IMG/VR virus record: IMGVR_UViG_3300000115_000078
Span: 1-36,881 of that record
Direction: 5' to 3' (one strand)
Length of the DNA: 36,881 bases
From: a virus
Part shown: positions 6,730 to 16,304 of the stretch, one piece after another
How positions within the stretch are numbered: position 1 is the stretch's first letter
Layout: each line of letters opens with the position of its first letter
Notes under the pieces: generated by a model
Databases searched by the model: none
Told to the model about the DNA's origin: nothing
What the model saw: the letters and a program-made list of their open reading frames with translations, nothing else
Made by a program: the position numbers and the translations under genes

Positions 6730-6781
6730 CCACAGCTAGGGCTGATTACCTGAAAAGGGCACTTCGGTGCCCCTGCTGTGG
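6730..6781 (+). promoter_or_regulatory. Nested stem-loop with UUCG tetraloop upstream of the primase-helicase
   Basis: Inner hairpin GGGCAC-TTCG-GTGCCC (6757-6762/6767-6772) is a perfect 6-bp stem with the very stable UUCG loop. An outer 7-bp stem CCACAGC/GCTGTGG (6730-6736/6775-6781) encloses it. There is no U-run after the stem, so it is more likely an RNA processing or mRNA-stability element, or an attenuator between the SSB and primase-helicase genes, than a complete terminator. Confidence 0.6.
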
Positions 6782-6806
6782 TGACTCTCGGAATTAGGAA
6801 ATCGTT

Positions 6807-9638
6807 ATGGATACAAAAGCATTTCTAGATAGCACGTTGGGGAACGGTGGCTACTATTGTTTGTTTGCGAATAACCTGAACACTGGGCACAAGCCACAGA
6901 TGTTCTTCGAGTCTACTGGGGATCTGCTTGACGCGGCGACCGAGCTAGACGCAAAAGGGTACGATGCGTACTTTGCGCTATGTACATTTACAGATAATAA
7001 CTCCCGAAAAGCGATCAACGGGAAGCACCTAAAGGCTTTCTTTCTCGACATAGATTGCGGGGAAGATAAGGACTACAGCACGCAAGCTGAAGCTGTACAA
7101 GAATTAGCCAAGTTTTGTAAGACTGTGAAGCTACCACGCCCACTACTAGTAAACTCAGGTAGGGGAATCCACGTGTACTGGAGGCTTACTGAGACCGTAT
7201 GCCCCGACGACTGGAAACCGGTAGCTACACGACTGAAGAAGTTGTGCCAAGAGCATGACTTCCACTGCGACAATCAGGTCACCGCCGATTCCGCTAGGGT
7301 ACTACGAATACCCCACACTCATAACCATAAGACTACACCTCCGTCTGAAGTTGCGTATTTTGGCTCCATCCCTTCGACGGTAAACTTTGACACGTTCTCA
7401 AATATAATCGGTATAGACCAGATACCAGTCCCCACGAGAAGGTCTGCGGGGGCGAACTCGGTCATGGCGGCACTCACGCCGAACTATAAAAGTTACTTCA
7501 AGGACATCCTCACCAAGAGTAAAGAAGGTAGAGGCTGTGAGCAGTTGATGCAAGTACTACGTGACCCCAACAGTGTCAGTGAACCTACGTGGTTCGATGC
7601 TGTGTCTATCGTTAAGCATTGTGAAGACGGTGGTAGGGCAGGAGTACATAAAATATCTAGGGGCTACGACGGATACGACCCCGAAGAAACTGATAGTAAA
7701 TATGATACTACTAAACACGTACACCTATGTAGTAGTTTCGACGCTAGTAATCCCGGCATATGCCAAGACTGCCCGAACTGGGGGAAGATAAAGTCTCCCA
7801 TCACACTAGGTAACCGCGTAGAACAGGCGACTGCCGAAGATAATGTGGTAGAGGTTGTGGTAGAAGCTCCGGCACTAAACCTACCTAATACTCCAACCAA
7901 CACATATACCATACCTGAGTACCCGAAGCCTTACTTCAGGGGTAAGTACGGCGGGATCTATACTAGAACTACTGACCCCGATGGAGAGATAGAAGAGAAG
8001 TTACTCTACCACAACGACTTATATGTAGTGCGAAGACTACGGGACGTTGAGATAGGGGAAGCTATAGTTATGCGATTGCACCTACCTAAAGATGGGGTGC
8101 GTGAATTTACAGTGCCATTAACCGCTGTTACATCTAGAGATGAGTTCCGTAAACAGATGTCTATGCAGGGTGTGGCCGTCACTAAAATGGATGAACTAAT
8201 GCAATATACTACAACATGGGTAAACGAGTTACAGGCTACTGAAGTAGCAGATGAGGCGCATCGTCAGTTCGGTTGGTCGGACGACAAGCGCTCTTCTTTT
8301 ATTATAGGTAACCAAGAAGTAACACCACAAGGTGTAGGGTTTAACCCTCCATCCTCCGCCACTGCAAGTATGTTTCACATATTCGAGCCTAAGGGCACGC
8401 TAGAGCAGTGGAAGAAGAACGCTGATTTCTATAACCGCGACGGGTTCGAGATGCACCAGTACATCGTAGGCACTGCATTTGGTTCTGTGCTTATGGACTC
8501 TTCTCCGATTAGCTGCGCAGGATTTCACGTACACAGTAAGGCCAGTGGTATTGGTAAGACTACCGCTATGTACATGGCCGCGTCTGTGTGGGGTAACCCC
8601 AAAGAGTACGTACTCGAAGAACGTGACACACAGGCGTCGCATATGAACCGTGGTGAGATATACCACAACTTACCTCTCTACATTGACGAGCTTACTAATG
8701 CAGAGGGTAAAGAGCTATCTAACTTAGCCTATCAGTTGTCTGGCGGTAAACAACGTAATCGTATGTCTGGTAGCAGTAACAACGAACGCCTTAGAGGTAA
8801 ATCGTGGAGCCTGCTAGCTGTTAGCACAGGTAACACTAGTTTTGTAGAGCGTGTAAGTATGTTTAAGGACATGCCGAAGGCGGAAGCTCAACGTATCATG
8901 GAGACCCGCGCTGTAAGGAAATTCTTTACCACCGAAGAGAAAGAGACCACAGATGAGTTCGCTAGTAGCGTCAACGAGGTGTACGGTGTAGCAGGCGTGC
9001 CTTACGTACAGCATTTGATGGCTAACGGTACTGAAGCGGACGCATTGCGCGAGAAGGTACAGAAGAATATTGACCGCGAAGCAGGGCTTACCGCAGAAAA
9101 CCGATATTGGTCGGCAGGTGCTGCATCGACTATCGCAGGTTGTATCATAGCAAAACGTATTGGGCTAATTGATTACGACATACCGAAGTTGACCCAGTAT
9201 GTTATTGGGCTATTAAAGGAGAACTTACTGGCGGTACAAGGTATGGACTGCTCCGCTTCTGATACATTGAACGACTACATCCACGAGAACTGGGGTAGCA
9301 TTCTGAAGATTAAGAGCACTGACGACCTACGTAAAGGTAATGGCAACGGACTTGACACATTAATCATCCCAGAGCTAGACCCCAAAATACGTTTGATCGG
9401 TAGATACGAGACGGATATTAAACGGGCATACCTAATACCGAAAGCCCTGAAGGTGTGGTGTGGTAAGCAGCAGATAAATTACAGCTCGTTCGTACAGGAT
9501 CTAAAGGATAACTTCAACGCCAAGTCTGTTAAAATGCGTTTGACCAAAGGCACCAGTACTCAGCTACCCCCTTCTACGGTACTTGCAGTGGACTGTGCTG
9601 TTGGGGAGGCGGAGAGTGACAACTCGAAAGCTGAATGA
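6807..9638 (+). CDS. Primase-helicase: AEP primase-polymerase fused to DUF927-type helicase
   Basis: A 943-residue protein combining priming and unwinding. N-terminal archaeo-eukaryotic primase (AEP) domain: motif I FLDIDCG (79-85, acidic D81/D83), motif II SGRGIHVYW (117-125, with H122), motif III ADSARVLRIP (160-169). A middle Cys region follows (HLCSSF, GICQDCPNWG; C308, C319, C322 and C272), probably zinc-binding. After a linker at about 335-375, the DUF927/SF3-like ATPase domain has Walker A SKASGIGKTTAM (577-588) and Walker B LPLYIDELT (622-630). It likely replaces a T7 gp4- or DnaB-type helicase for this phage. AATTAGGAAA supplies the ribosome binding site, downstream of the UUCG stem-loop. 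Confidence 0.93.
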   Translation: MDTKAFLDSTLGNGGYYCLFANNLNTGHKPQMFFESTGDLLDAATELDAKGYDAYFALCTFTDNNSRKAINGKHLKAFFLDIDCGEDKDYSTQAEAVQELAKFCKTVKLPRPLLVNSGRGIHVYWRLTETVCPDDWKPVATRLKKLCQEHDFHCDNQVTADSARVLRIPHTHNHKTTPPSEVAYFGSIPSTVNFDTFSNIIGIDQIPVPTRRSAGANSVMAALTPNYKSYFKDILTKSKEGRGCEQLMQVLRDPNSVSEPTWFDAVSIVKHCEDGGRAGVHKISRGYDGYDPEETDSKYDTTKHVHLCSSFDASNPGICQDCPNWGKIKSPITLGNRVEQATAEDNVVEVVVEAPALNLPNTPTNTYTIPEYPKPYFRGKYGGIYTRTTDPDGEIEEKLLYHNDLYVVRRLRDVEIGEAIVMRLHLPKDGVREFTVPLTAVTSRDEFRKQMSMQGVAVTKMDELMQYTTTWVNELQATEVADEAHRQFGWSDDKRSSFIIGNQEVTPQGVGFNPPSSATASMFHIFEPKGTLEQWKKNADFYNRDGFEMHQYIVGTAFGSVLMDSSPISCAGFHVHSKASGIGKTTAMYMAASVWGNPKEYVLEERDTQASHMNRGEIYHNLPLYIDELTNAEGKELSNLAYQLSGGKQRNRMSGSSNNERLRGKSWSLLAVSTGNTSFVERVSMFKDMPKAEAQRIMETRAVRKFFTTEEKETTDEFASSVNEVYGVAGVPYVQHLMANGTEADALREKVQKNIDREAGLTAENRYWSAGAASTIAGCIIAKRIGLIDYDIPKLTQYVIGLLKENLLAVQGMDCSASDTLNDYIHENWGSILKIKSTDDLRKGNGNGLDTLIIPELDPKIRLIGRYETDIKRAYLIPKALKVWCGKQQINYSSFVQDLKDNFNAKSVKMRLTKGTSTQLPPSTVLAVDCAVGEAESDNSKAE

Positions 9639-9837
9639 CCTATGCCCCGATGGGGTTAGGGTAGTAGTTGATTGGGGCAGTATGGTAGTAGGTTCATCCA
9701 TATTTGTCCCCTGCATCAACACCAAGAAAGCTACACAAGAAATAAAAAATATAATCAAGAAGAAGGACTGGAAAATAGAGTCCCGAGTATGCATAGAAGA
9801 CGGCCTGTTAGGCGTTAGAGTATGGCGTACCTGTTAG
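9616..9837 (+). CDS. Small conserved phage protein at the end of the replication operon
   Basis: A 73-residue protein. The GTG at 9616 is preferred to upstream in-frame starts because GGGGAGGCGGAGA lies just before it. It overlaps the primase-helicase by 23 bases. The sequence starts MTTRKLNDLCPDGVRVVVDW and has GSSIFVPCIN and a Lys-rich helix (EIKNIIKKKDWKIESRV), ending GVRVWRTC. It contains three cysteines but no clear metal site. I recall similar short DWxxMxxGxSxFxP proteins in other podoviruses, without known function. The terminator follows 12 bases downstream. Confidence 0.8.
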   Translation: MTTRKLNDLCPDGVRVVVDWGSMVVGSSIFVPCINTKKATQEIKNIIKKKDWKIESRVCIEDGLLGVRVWRTC

Positions 9838-9849
9838 TTCCCCCTTTTA

Positions 9850-9890
9850 CCCCCCTAACCTGTTTCCGAGACAGGCGGGGGGTGTTTTTT
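9850..9890 (+). terminator. Rho-independent terminator of the replication operon
   Basis: Two-part stem CCCCCC (9850-9855) with GGGGGG (9877-9882) and CCTGT (9859-9863) with ACAGG (9871-9875), separated by a 3/1-base bulge, then TGTTTTTT (9883-9890). The T-run is on the + strand only, so it ends transcription of the left arm. It lies between two converging operons and stops read-through into the virion genes. Confidence 0.9.
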
Positions 9891-9896
9891 AGGGGT

Positions 9897-12800
9897 TTAT
9901 TCGTCCTTACCAAACAACACTTCAAATCCCTGTTGGTACTCATCACGACTTCGAGCCGCATCTTGGCGTAGAGACTTAGTGATAGTAACACCGTTGTGCA
10001 TAGTCGCAGTTGTACGGCTAAACTGACTGGCAGATCTTCTAATAGTCTCGCCGTTAATGGCTTGTCTTCTGTGGCGCTTATTGAACTTCTTTATATCTTT
10101 AAGTATTTCTTTAGCTTCCTTTAAATCACCAAAACGCCTAGCTATGTTCAGCTTCTTTAGTAGGTCTTGGCGTTTGCCCGTAACACCGCTCTCTATACGC
10201 TTACTCATACTAGCTTGCTCTTGTGCAAACGTGTACTCAGCGGGGGCGAAGCCCATAGTCTGGAACGCAAGGTCTTTAAACGACATGTCGTCGTAGATAG
10301 GATCACCTCGACGGGTGTATATACCTTCATCCCTAGCGAATCTACCGAAAGTAGACTTGTAACCATTCGACAGTGCCGCAGGTAAGATACTCTCTATACC
10401 TCGCTCCGTTTCTCCCTCTCTCAGATCTTTGACACCACGTATGAACCTATTACCCACACTCAGTGCAGGGCCACCAAGGTGGAAACCAATTATTTCTTCC
10501 GTAGAAGGATCATTGTTGTATCTGTTTGTCTGTATTACTAGGTCAGTCAGCTTTATACGTGTAGCAAAGTCTACGCCGAGGGCGTTTACCGCAAAGCCTT
10601 TGTAGAACCCTTCGCCGATGTACTTACGTACGATAGTGTCCGCATCATCTTCTTCTTCATCAAGGAACATGTCGGCAATAGCACGTACCAAACCGTATAG
10701 AGGTACGCCCTGTACCCCAGCCATTAGCGCGGAGGATAGATATACACCAGCGATCTGCTTCTTGGCTTGACGTCTAAGCTCTATGCCTTCAGGAGTGTTA
10801 TCTCCTATGTTATCCGTAAACAACTTAGCCGACTTGAACATTGTGTAGTACATCTGTAGGCCATAGGTCTTGTACATAAACGCAATACGACCAATACCTT
10901 GCTGTGCCCACTTCGGAGATGTCTCTAGTACCGCACCACCGTTGGTCTCTTGCACTTGGTATATAGCTTCTTCCGCTGCTAGGGCAGTTATGTCGGAGTC
11001 ACTCATAGTAGACAGGTCAACAAACTCAGCTTTCGTAGAGGCGTAGTACTTCTCACCTGCTTTCTTCTTAGCTCTTAGCTGTTTCAGTGAGAGGGCGTAA
11101 GTGGCTACCATAGCAGTCTGGCGGTTAAATCTTTCTGCCTGAGCAAAACCAAAGTGAGCGCCCATGTTGGATACTACGTCCAATGCCGAACCCATTATAC
11201 CCCCACGCGCCGCTCTACCCTGCTCATGTACTGCAAGTGCGTCCGGTAAGAATGCCTTGGTTAGCTGGCCCTGCTCCGCAGCAGCTTTGACGAGGACTCC
11301 TAAGTTCATGTCCTTTATCATCTTCTTCTGCCCATCGCTTAGGCTGTCCTTGGCGGTGTAGTTTCCATTAGCATCTAAGTCAAAGAGGTCGTCAATACCT
11401 GTACCGCCGCCGTAGTCACTAGTGCTCCCTACAATCTGAGACGCATTTGTGATCGCTTTGGTACTAGCCCCAAGTCCATGCCGAGAGGATAGATATGGTA
11501 GAACCACCAACGGTATCTGCGACAAGTTTACTAGCGCCGAGGATACGTTAAAGCCAATGGTGTATATAAAGGCAACTTGGTTAGCGTTCTTAACGAACTT
11601 CTCCATACCTTTCTTCTTTGCGCCGTTGATAGCAAAGTTTGCAACTCCATCCATGTGGGCTTGTAAGTCTGCGAAGACCTTTTCGTCTACATCTTTGGGA
11701 CGCTCTACGTTGTTTATTTCAGAGCGGATTCCAGATATACGTCCGCCGTATTCTATCTGCACTACCTGTCGGGCTAAGTCAAAACCTTTGGTACGTATAG
11801 CAGTCTTGGAATTACCCTCAAACCCTAACACCCCCGTACGTTTCCTCAGTGACTGAGCAAAAGAAGTTTCAGGTAAGTGATCCATATACATAGTCATAAA
11901 CGCATCTTGGAGTTCTTCGCTTGCGTTACCTTCTTTCAGTAGCTTGAGGGTCTTGCCGGCGAAGGTAGCTGGTGGGGCGTTGTCATACATAGTAGCCTTA
12001 CCAAGGTCACGCTTAGCTTCTATCGAGTCAGTAACTACCTTAGAGTCCTTCTCTAGCTCTGCCTTTACTCGTTCCATTTCTCGCTTAGTAGTGAAACGTC
12101 TGACGACATACGCCTGCTCTGGATTCTTTGGGTTATCAAAAGCATAGCTAAGTACGAAGTCACCTTCACGAGTAAGTGGGAAGTACACATCTAGAGTGGT
12201 GTTAGAGAACATCTGCTCAAGCACCTGCTGCTTCAACGTGTTGGCAGCTTCCTTAGACATACTCTCGTCGGATACAGCGTTATCAAGACGGTTGAATATA
12301 GAATCTTTTAGTTTTAAGAATTGGTTCTTGTACGCGTCACGTAACTCAACGTACATATCCTGTCCTTCTTTTCCTAACTTCTTCCACTCAACTTGCTGCT
12401 CCTTCCACGTAGCAAGGTCATCCGAGTTTTTGTACCTCTTCGTTGCCTCCGCTTCTGTTAGCGTAGGGTCTAACTGAGTAATGGTAGCGCCGATCACGGG
12501 GTCGTATATTACCTTGTCCAACTGAGGTTGGTTCTTCTCATCTGCGGCAGCGAACTTGGATAGTTTCTCTGTGACAGCACGCATATCTGCGTCAGCTTTA
12601 TCCATAGCGCCCCGGCGGAGGTTAAGCATCTTGTGTAGACGGATTCCTAGATCTCCGAACCCTTGCTTACGGGCAACATCACCTACGCCCTGTGAACCTA
12701 CTACGTTAAGTATGAACTTCTTTGCGTTGGCAGGGACATCTCCCAAAAGGTCAACGGCGTTGTCTATGAACGACTCCTTACTACCAGTAAGGTTTTTAAA

Positions 12801-15800
12801 CTTCTTCTGTATGTCGCCTAGGTCTTCCATAATTTTAGCGGCAGACTCGGCCGTACCGTTTATTGGGCCAAACTCTCCGGCGAACAAGGCTCGTTGCCCT
12901 ACATCAGAGGGTATAAGCATGTTGTAAATAACAGCGTCTACTTTGTCTAACATTGTGGGGGACGGGTCTAGTCCCATGAACCGGCGTACCATATCGGTAA
13001 TAGTGTGTACAAACTGGTTCCAGTAACTAAGTACTCTCTTACCTTCAAACCCCGCTATCTTCGCACGCATAGATCGGTCGAACTTGCCATCCACCTGTAT
13101 GCTATCTAGGATATGTTGGAACTCTGGATTACCAAATGCTTCCGCCACAAACTCGCCGACATTCGTCATGCCGTAGTACGTTTTTAGGGGAATCCCTCGA
13201 CCTTCCATCTCCGCCTTCACTGCCTCATACATTTTTATTAGTCGCTTGGCGTTGGGAGTAGTGCCCCTTGGCTTACCATCTTTTATATTTAGTTCAAATA
13301 TAGTAGCAGCGTGAGTTACCTCGTGGAGTAAGGTATCGACAGTCAGCCCTCCCTCCGCCTGCAAATATATAGCGTCTTCCGCTGCAACGTATAGCCCTAA
13401 CGTCTTCCTAGTTTGTTCTGGGAATGCTTGTACTAACGCATCCGCCGGTAACGTGAAGACTTTAGTAGGGCCGAGATTATCGGCTAACGCTTTGGCGATG
13501 TTCTTAACTCGTGGGCTTGTAGCCTCTGAAGCAAGAGTCTCTAATGCACCTTTCACGTCTCCGGCTATCAACTTACTCTGCACAGCAGCAGACAACGGGG
13601 TTTCCAGCGCACGTCTATCTTTAGTATCTAGTTTAGGTACTTGGAGTATTGATCCGCCCTTAGCTACAAAATCTTCTACCTGAGCACGTATCTCCTCAGC
13701 CTCTTGCTTCTTACTTTTAACTGTAGGATTTACTTCTACCGGCTTAGTTGCGGCTTCTTTACGGATAATCTCTTTTATCTGCTCAACAGTCAGCGGCTCG
13801 GCTTCTTCAACCTTGCCCTTCTTAGTAGCTGTGTCAGCTTTCTTAGCGTCTTTTACAGTCTTGGTTTCCGCCTGTTTTTTGGCTCTCTGAGCAGCAGCTT
13901 CTCTACGCTTCTTACGTGCAACGCGTTGGGCGGCGAGGTTCTTGCCTCCTTCTAGCTCCATCTTCGCCTGCTTTTTCTTTTGCTTCTCGTTAGCTTCGGC
14001 TAGCTCGGCAGCAGCTACTTCTTCACGTAGTTTCTTCTTTGTGTTCTCCACAGCCTTAGCGTCTTCCGCTTTGTCCGTTTCGATTTGTTTGTCCATAGCC
14101 GCGTTGGTTTCGGCAGGCAAATTATTTTTAGCCCACTCTACTACAGCCTTAGCGCTCTTACCGCCTGTACCTCTACGTTTGACTTCAACTGGGTCTACAG
14201 CGCCTTTCACATTCCTAACCGCTGGCATGTCGTTAGCCACTTCAAAAGCGGCAGCACGTAGGGCGCTCTCTGGGTTAGCATAGGCGTTGAAGTACTTAGC
14301 TATAACCCTGTCGGTGTTGAACTTATCTTTCGCGTCTTCGTAGCGTGGCACTGACTCTGCCGGACGCCTCTTGCGGAACTCTTTGTCTTTGCCCTTTTCA
14401 TCGACGTACTGGGCCACATCAGATACTGGAGCCAAAGCAGTGCGGTCTGTATCCGCAAGTTTAATTGGAGTATCAACAACTAACTTACCAGTCTCAGGGT
14501 CAACAGTGCTCATACCCGGGATTGGCTTTGTGGGGGTTGTTGTGGCAACAGGTTGTGGCGCTACTTTAGTTTTGGGCGCAGGTTGTACCTTTTTGGTCGC
14601 GGGTCGTACCTTTTTGGGCGCAGGTTGTACCTTTTGCTTGGGTACCTCAATACCCTTATCGGCTAATGCTTTTTGTGCGGCAGCGGGTAACTCAGGTAGT
14701 TCTTGGCGTTTAAATTCAGGGGTGGTCTTGAGTCCTTGCTTTTTAACTCCAGTCTTGGACTGCACTCCCGGCAGGGGTTCCTGCTGCCCACGTTCTTTCG
14801 GCTTGCGTTCTTTAACCTGAGATTCTAGTAAGTCTAGTGCTGCTCTGTTTTCGGTTGCGATAGCGGCATCTCTAGCCTCTGCTTCGGCAACATCTAGTGT
14901 GCCCTCAAACAGTACAGCGTATTCCTGCTCCACGGTACGTTTTTCTTCTGCACCTAATTTTTGGTTATCTTCGTCTGCTTTGATTAGGGCTTCAATCTCA
15001 GCCGTATCTTCCATGTCCTGTATCTGTGCTTCTTCCGCACGGTCAACCATGTCGGGCTGTTCTTTTATCTGGTCGTCATCTTCTAGACGCGCTAGTCTTT
15101 CTTGCTCCGCGTCTTCCATAGCCATAGTGTCGGCTAATTCTTCGTCGGTAACTTCTTTGGGTGTTCGGTCTGTATCTGGGAATAGGTCTCCCGCTTCCTG
15201 CTGTTCTCTACCCCGCTCGGCTTCAACTTGTTTACGGTTTCTCTGGTCAGTAGGGAAGCGTACATCTTCACTGGGCATATCACCCGTGGTAGCTTCGTCC
15301 TCTATTTCTTGTTGGCGTCGAGCCTCGTCCGCGTCTCTTCTAGCCTGTTCTATTTCGGCAGGAGTACCTGCGGTTCCCTCTTCGTCCACAACAATGGTAG
15401 GGTCTGGTGCGGGTAGGAGTCCGGCTATTACGACTTCAGCTTCTTCGGCGTTTTTAGCTCCACGTGCTCTACTACCGCCCGGCAACATCAAGTCAAGGGT
15501 AGCACCGACAAGGCCGCCGATTGTAGCTTCTTCACCCACACCCCCAAAGGTTTCGGCAAGGGCGTTGTACTGCTGTTCGTTGAGGTTTTGTAGGACACCC
15601 GATGTGGCTTCCTGAGCAGCCTCGAACCCACCGGAGATAAAGGCGCTATGCGCTCTCTGCCCTATAGTCTCTACAACTTCAGGGCCAATGTTGTTTGCTA
15701 GTTTGGTTATGACGGGGACGTCAATAGCTTTGATGAATCTACCCAGAGGTAATATGTCTAGGAACCCGATGGGAGCACCACGTAGAGTAGCGGCAGATCT

Positions 15801-16292
15801 TTCTTTTTCGGTAGCACCTGCGGCACGAGCACGTTCACTAGCTTCACCAGCAGCGGCGCCTACACCGAGTGCTCCAGCAACACCTGTGGCGGCGAGAGTG
15901 GGGGCACCCCCAAATACAGCGGCGGCGGCGGGAACAGCTATGCCCGCTACGGAACCTAAACCTTGCCCGAACTTATAAAAGAGCGAGTCCTTGTCTCCGC
16001 CTTCAGGAGTAATTATATCAAAGGTATCTTGAATAGCTTTCCTAGCTTTTGTCTCCGCCTCATCTTCTAGGAGCGCCGCAGCGCCGAGCGAAGCCATCTC
16101 ACCAACGTTTACCGCACCTGCGCCGAATCCAGTGAGTAGGTTCTCAATTACTCCTGACTCTTCCTCTTCTTCTACCGGCGCGGCAGAACCTTCTCGCTCT
16201 TTGATTGCGAAAGCTAGGGTAGTAGCAGTATCTTCGTCCCCATTTTCTAACGCTACTTCAAACCGACGGTATAACTCATCAAGTACGCTCAT
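9897..16292 (-). CDS. Giant virion protein with zincin metalloprotease motif, probably ejected
   Basis: A 2131-residue protein at the end of the virion operon, in the position of T7 gp16-like internal proteins. Residues 50-150 are Gly/Ala-rich and hydrophobic (membrane-active, e.g. GVAGALGVGAAAGEASERA). About 300-930 is charged, low-complexity and coiled-coil-like (E/K/A/Q-rich, with a 7-residue KVQPAPK repeat). A zincin domain follows: TLLHEVTHAATIF with H990, E991, H994, and a likely third ligand in NVGEFVAEAFGN (E1047 or E1051). The C-terminal half is helical with hydrophobic stretches near 1588-1605 and 1850-1874, and a basic tail (KKFNKRHRRQAINGETIRR). No lysozyme or transglycosylase motif is seen. 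It resembles phage polyvalent proteins in layout. Cleavage of peptidoglycan-linked or host proteins after ejection is an inference. Confidence 0.88.
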   Translation of the reverse strand: MSVLDELYRRFEVALENGDEDTATTLAFAIKEREGSAAPVEEEEESGVIENLLTGFGAGAVNVGEMASLGAAALLEDEAETKARKAIQDTFDIITPEGGDKDSLFYKFGQGLGSVAGIAVPAAAAVFGGAPTLAATGVAGALGVGAAAGEASERARAAGATEKERSAATLRGAPIGFLDILPLGRFIKAIDVPVITKLANNIGPEVVETIGQRAHSAFISGGFEAAQEATSGVLQNLNEQQYNALAETFGGVGEEATIGGLVGATLDLMLPGGSRARGAKNAEEAEVVIAGLLPAPDPTIVVDEEGTAGTPAEIEQARRDADEARRQQEIEDEATTGDMPSEDVRFPTDQRNRKQVEAERGREQQEAGDLFPDTDRTPKEVTDEELADTMAMEDAEQERLARLEDDDQIKEQPDMVDRAEEAQIQDMEDTAEIEALIKADEDNQKLGAEEKRTVEQEYAVLFEGTLDVAEAEARDAAIATENRAALDLLESQVKERKPKERGQQEPLPGVQSKTGVKKQGLKTTPEFKRQELPELPAAAQKALADKGIEVPKQKVQPAPKKVRPATKKVQPAPKTKVAPQPVATTTPTKPIPGMSTVDPETGKLVVDTPIKLADTDRTALAPVSDVAQYVDEKGKDKEFRKRRPAESVPRYEDAKDKFNTDRVIAKYFNAYANPESALRAAAFEVANDMPAVRNVKGAVDPVEVKRRGTGGKSAKAVVEWAKNNLPAETNAAMDKQIETDKAEDAKAVENTKKKLREEVAAAELAEANEKQKKKQAKMELEGGKNLAAQRVARKKRREAAAQRAKKQAETKTVKDAKKADTATKKGKVEEAEPLTVEQIKEIIRKEAATKPVEVNPTVKSKKQEAEEIRAQVEDFVAKGGSILQVPKLDTKDRRALETPLSAAVQSKLIAGDVKGALETLASEATSPRVKNIAKALADNLGPTKVFTLPADALVQAFPEQTRKTLGLYVAAEDAIYLQAEGGLTVDTLLHEVTHAATIFELNIKDGKPRGTTPNAKRLIKMYEAVKAEMEGRGIPLKTYYGMTNVGEFVAEAFGNPEFQHILDSIQVDGKFDRSMRAKIAGFEGKRVLSYWNQFVHTITDMVRRFMGLDPSPTMLDKVDAVIYNMLIPSDVGQRALFAGEFGPINGTAESAAKIMEDLGDIQKKFKNLTGSKESFIDNAVDLLGDVPANAKKFILNVVGSQGVGDVARKQGFGDLGIRLHKMLNLRRGAMDKADADMRAVTEKLSKFAAADEKNQPQLDKVIYDPVIGATITQLDPTLTEAEATKRYKNSDDLATWKEQQVEWKKLGKEGQDMYVELRDAYKNQFLKLKDSIFNRLDNAVSDESMSKEAANTLKQQVLEQMFSNTTLDVYFPLTREGDFVLSYAFDNPKNPEQAYVVRRFTTKREMERVKAELEKDSKVVTDSIEAKRDLGKATMYDNAPPATFAGKTLKLLKEGNASEELQDAFMTMYMDHLPETSFAQSLRKRTGVLGFEGNSKTAIRTKGFDLARQVVQIEYGGRISGIRSEINNVERPKDVDEKVFADLQAHMDGVANFAINGAKKKGMEKFVKNANQVAFIYTIGFNVSSALVNLSQIPLVVLPYLSSRHGLGASTKAITNASQIVGSTSDYGGGTGIDDLFDLDANGNYTAKDSLSDGQKKMIKDMNLGVLVKAAAEQGQLTKAFLPDALAVHEQGRAARGGIMGSALDVVSNMGAHFGFAQAERFNRQTAMVATYALSLKQLRAKKKAGEKYYASTKAEFVDLSTMSDSDITALAAEEAIYQVQETNGGAVLETSPKWAQQGIGRIAFMYKTYGLQMYYTMFKSAKLFTDNIGDNTPEGIELRRQAKKQIAGVYLSSALMAGVQGVPLYGLVRAIADMFLDEEEDDADTIVRKYIGEGFYKGFAVNALGVDFATRIKLTDLVIQTNRYNNDPSTEEIIGFHLGGPALSVGNRFIRGVKDLREGETERGIESILPAALSNGYKSTFGRFARDEGIYTRRGDPIYDDMSFKDLAFQTMGFAPAEYTFAQEQASMSKRIESGVTGKRQDLLKKLNIARRFGDLKEAKEILKDIKKFNKRHRRQAINGETIRRSASQFSRTTATMHNGVTITKSLRQDAARSRDEYQQGFEVLFGKDE
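14574..14635 (-). repeat. 21-base tandem repeat, three copies
   Basis: Three 21-base units beginning at 14574, 14595 and 14616 (GGGCGCAGGTTGTACCTTTTT on +, the middle one diverged) encode seven-residue units KVQPAPK-KVRPATK-KVQPAPK in the charged linker of the 2131-residue protein. Pro/Lys spacing suggests an extended hinge. Confidence 0.85.
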
Positions 16293-16304
16293 GGACTACC
16301 TTTA

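Noticed and set aside
14899-15615. Ser-rich 238-residue ORF on the + strand
   Set aside because: Exact antisense of the E/K/A-rich coiled-coil part of the 2131-residue gene; its serine-rich composition is the shadow of that codon use, and it has no homologue-like motif.
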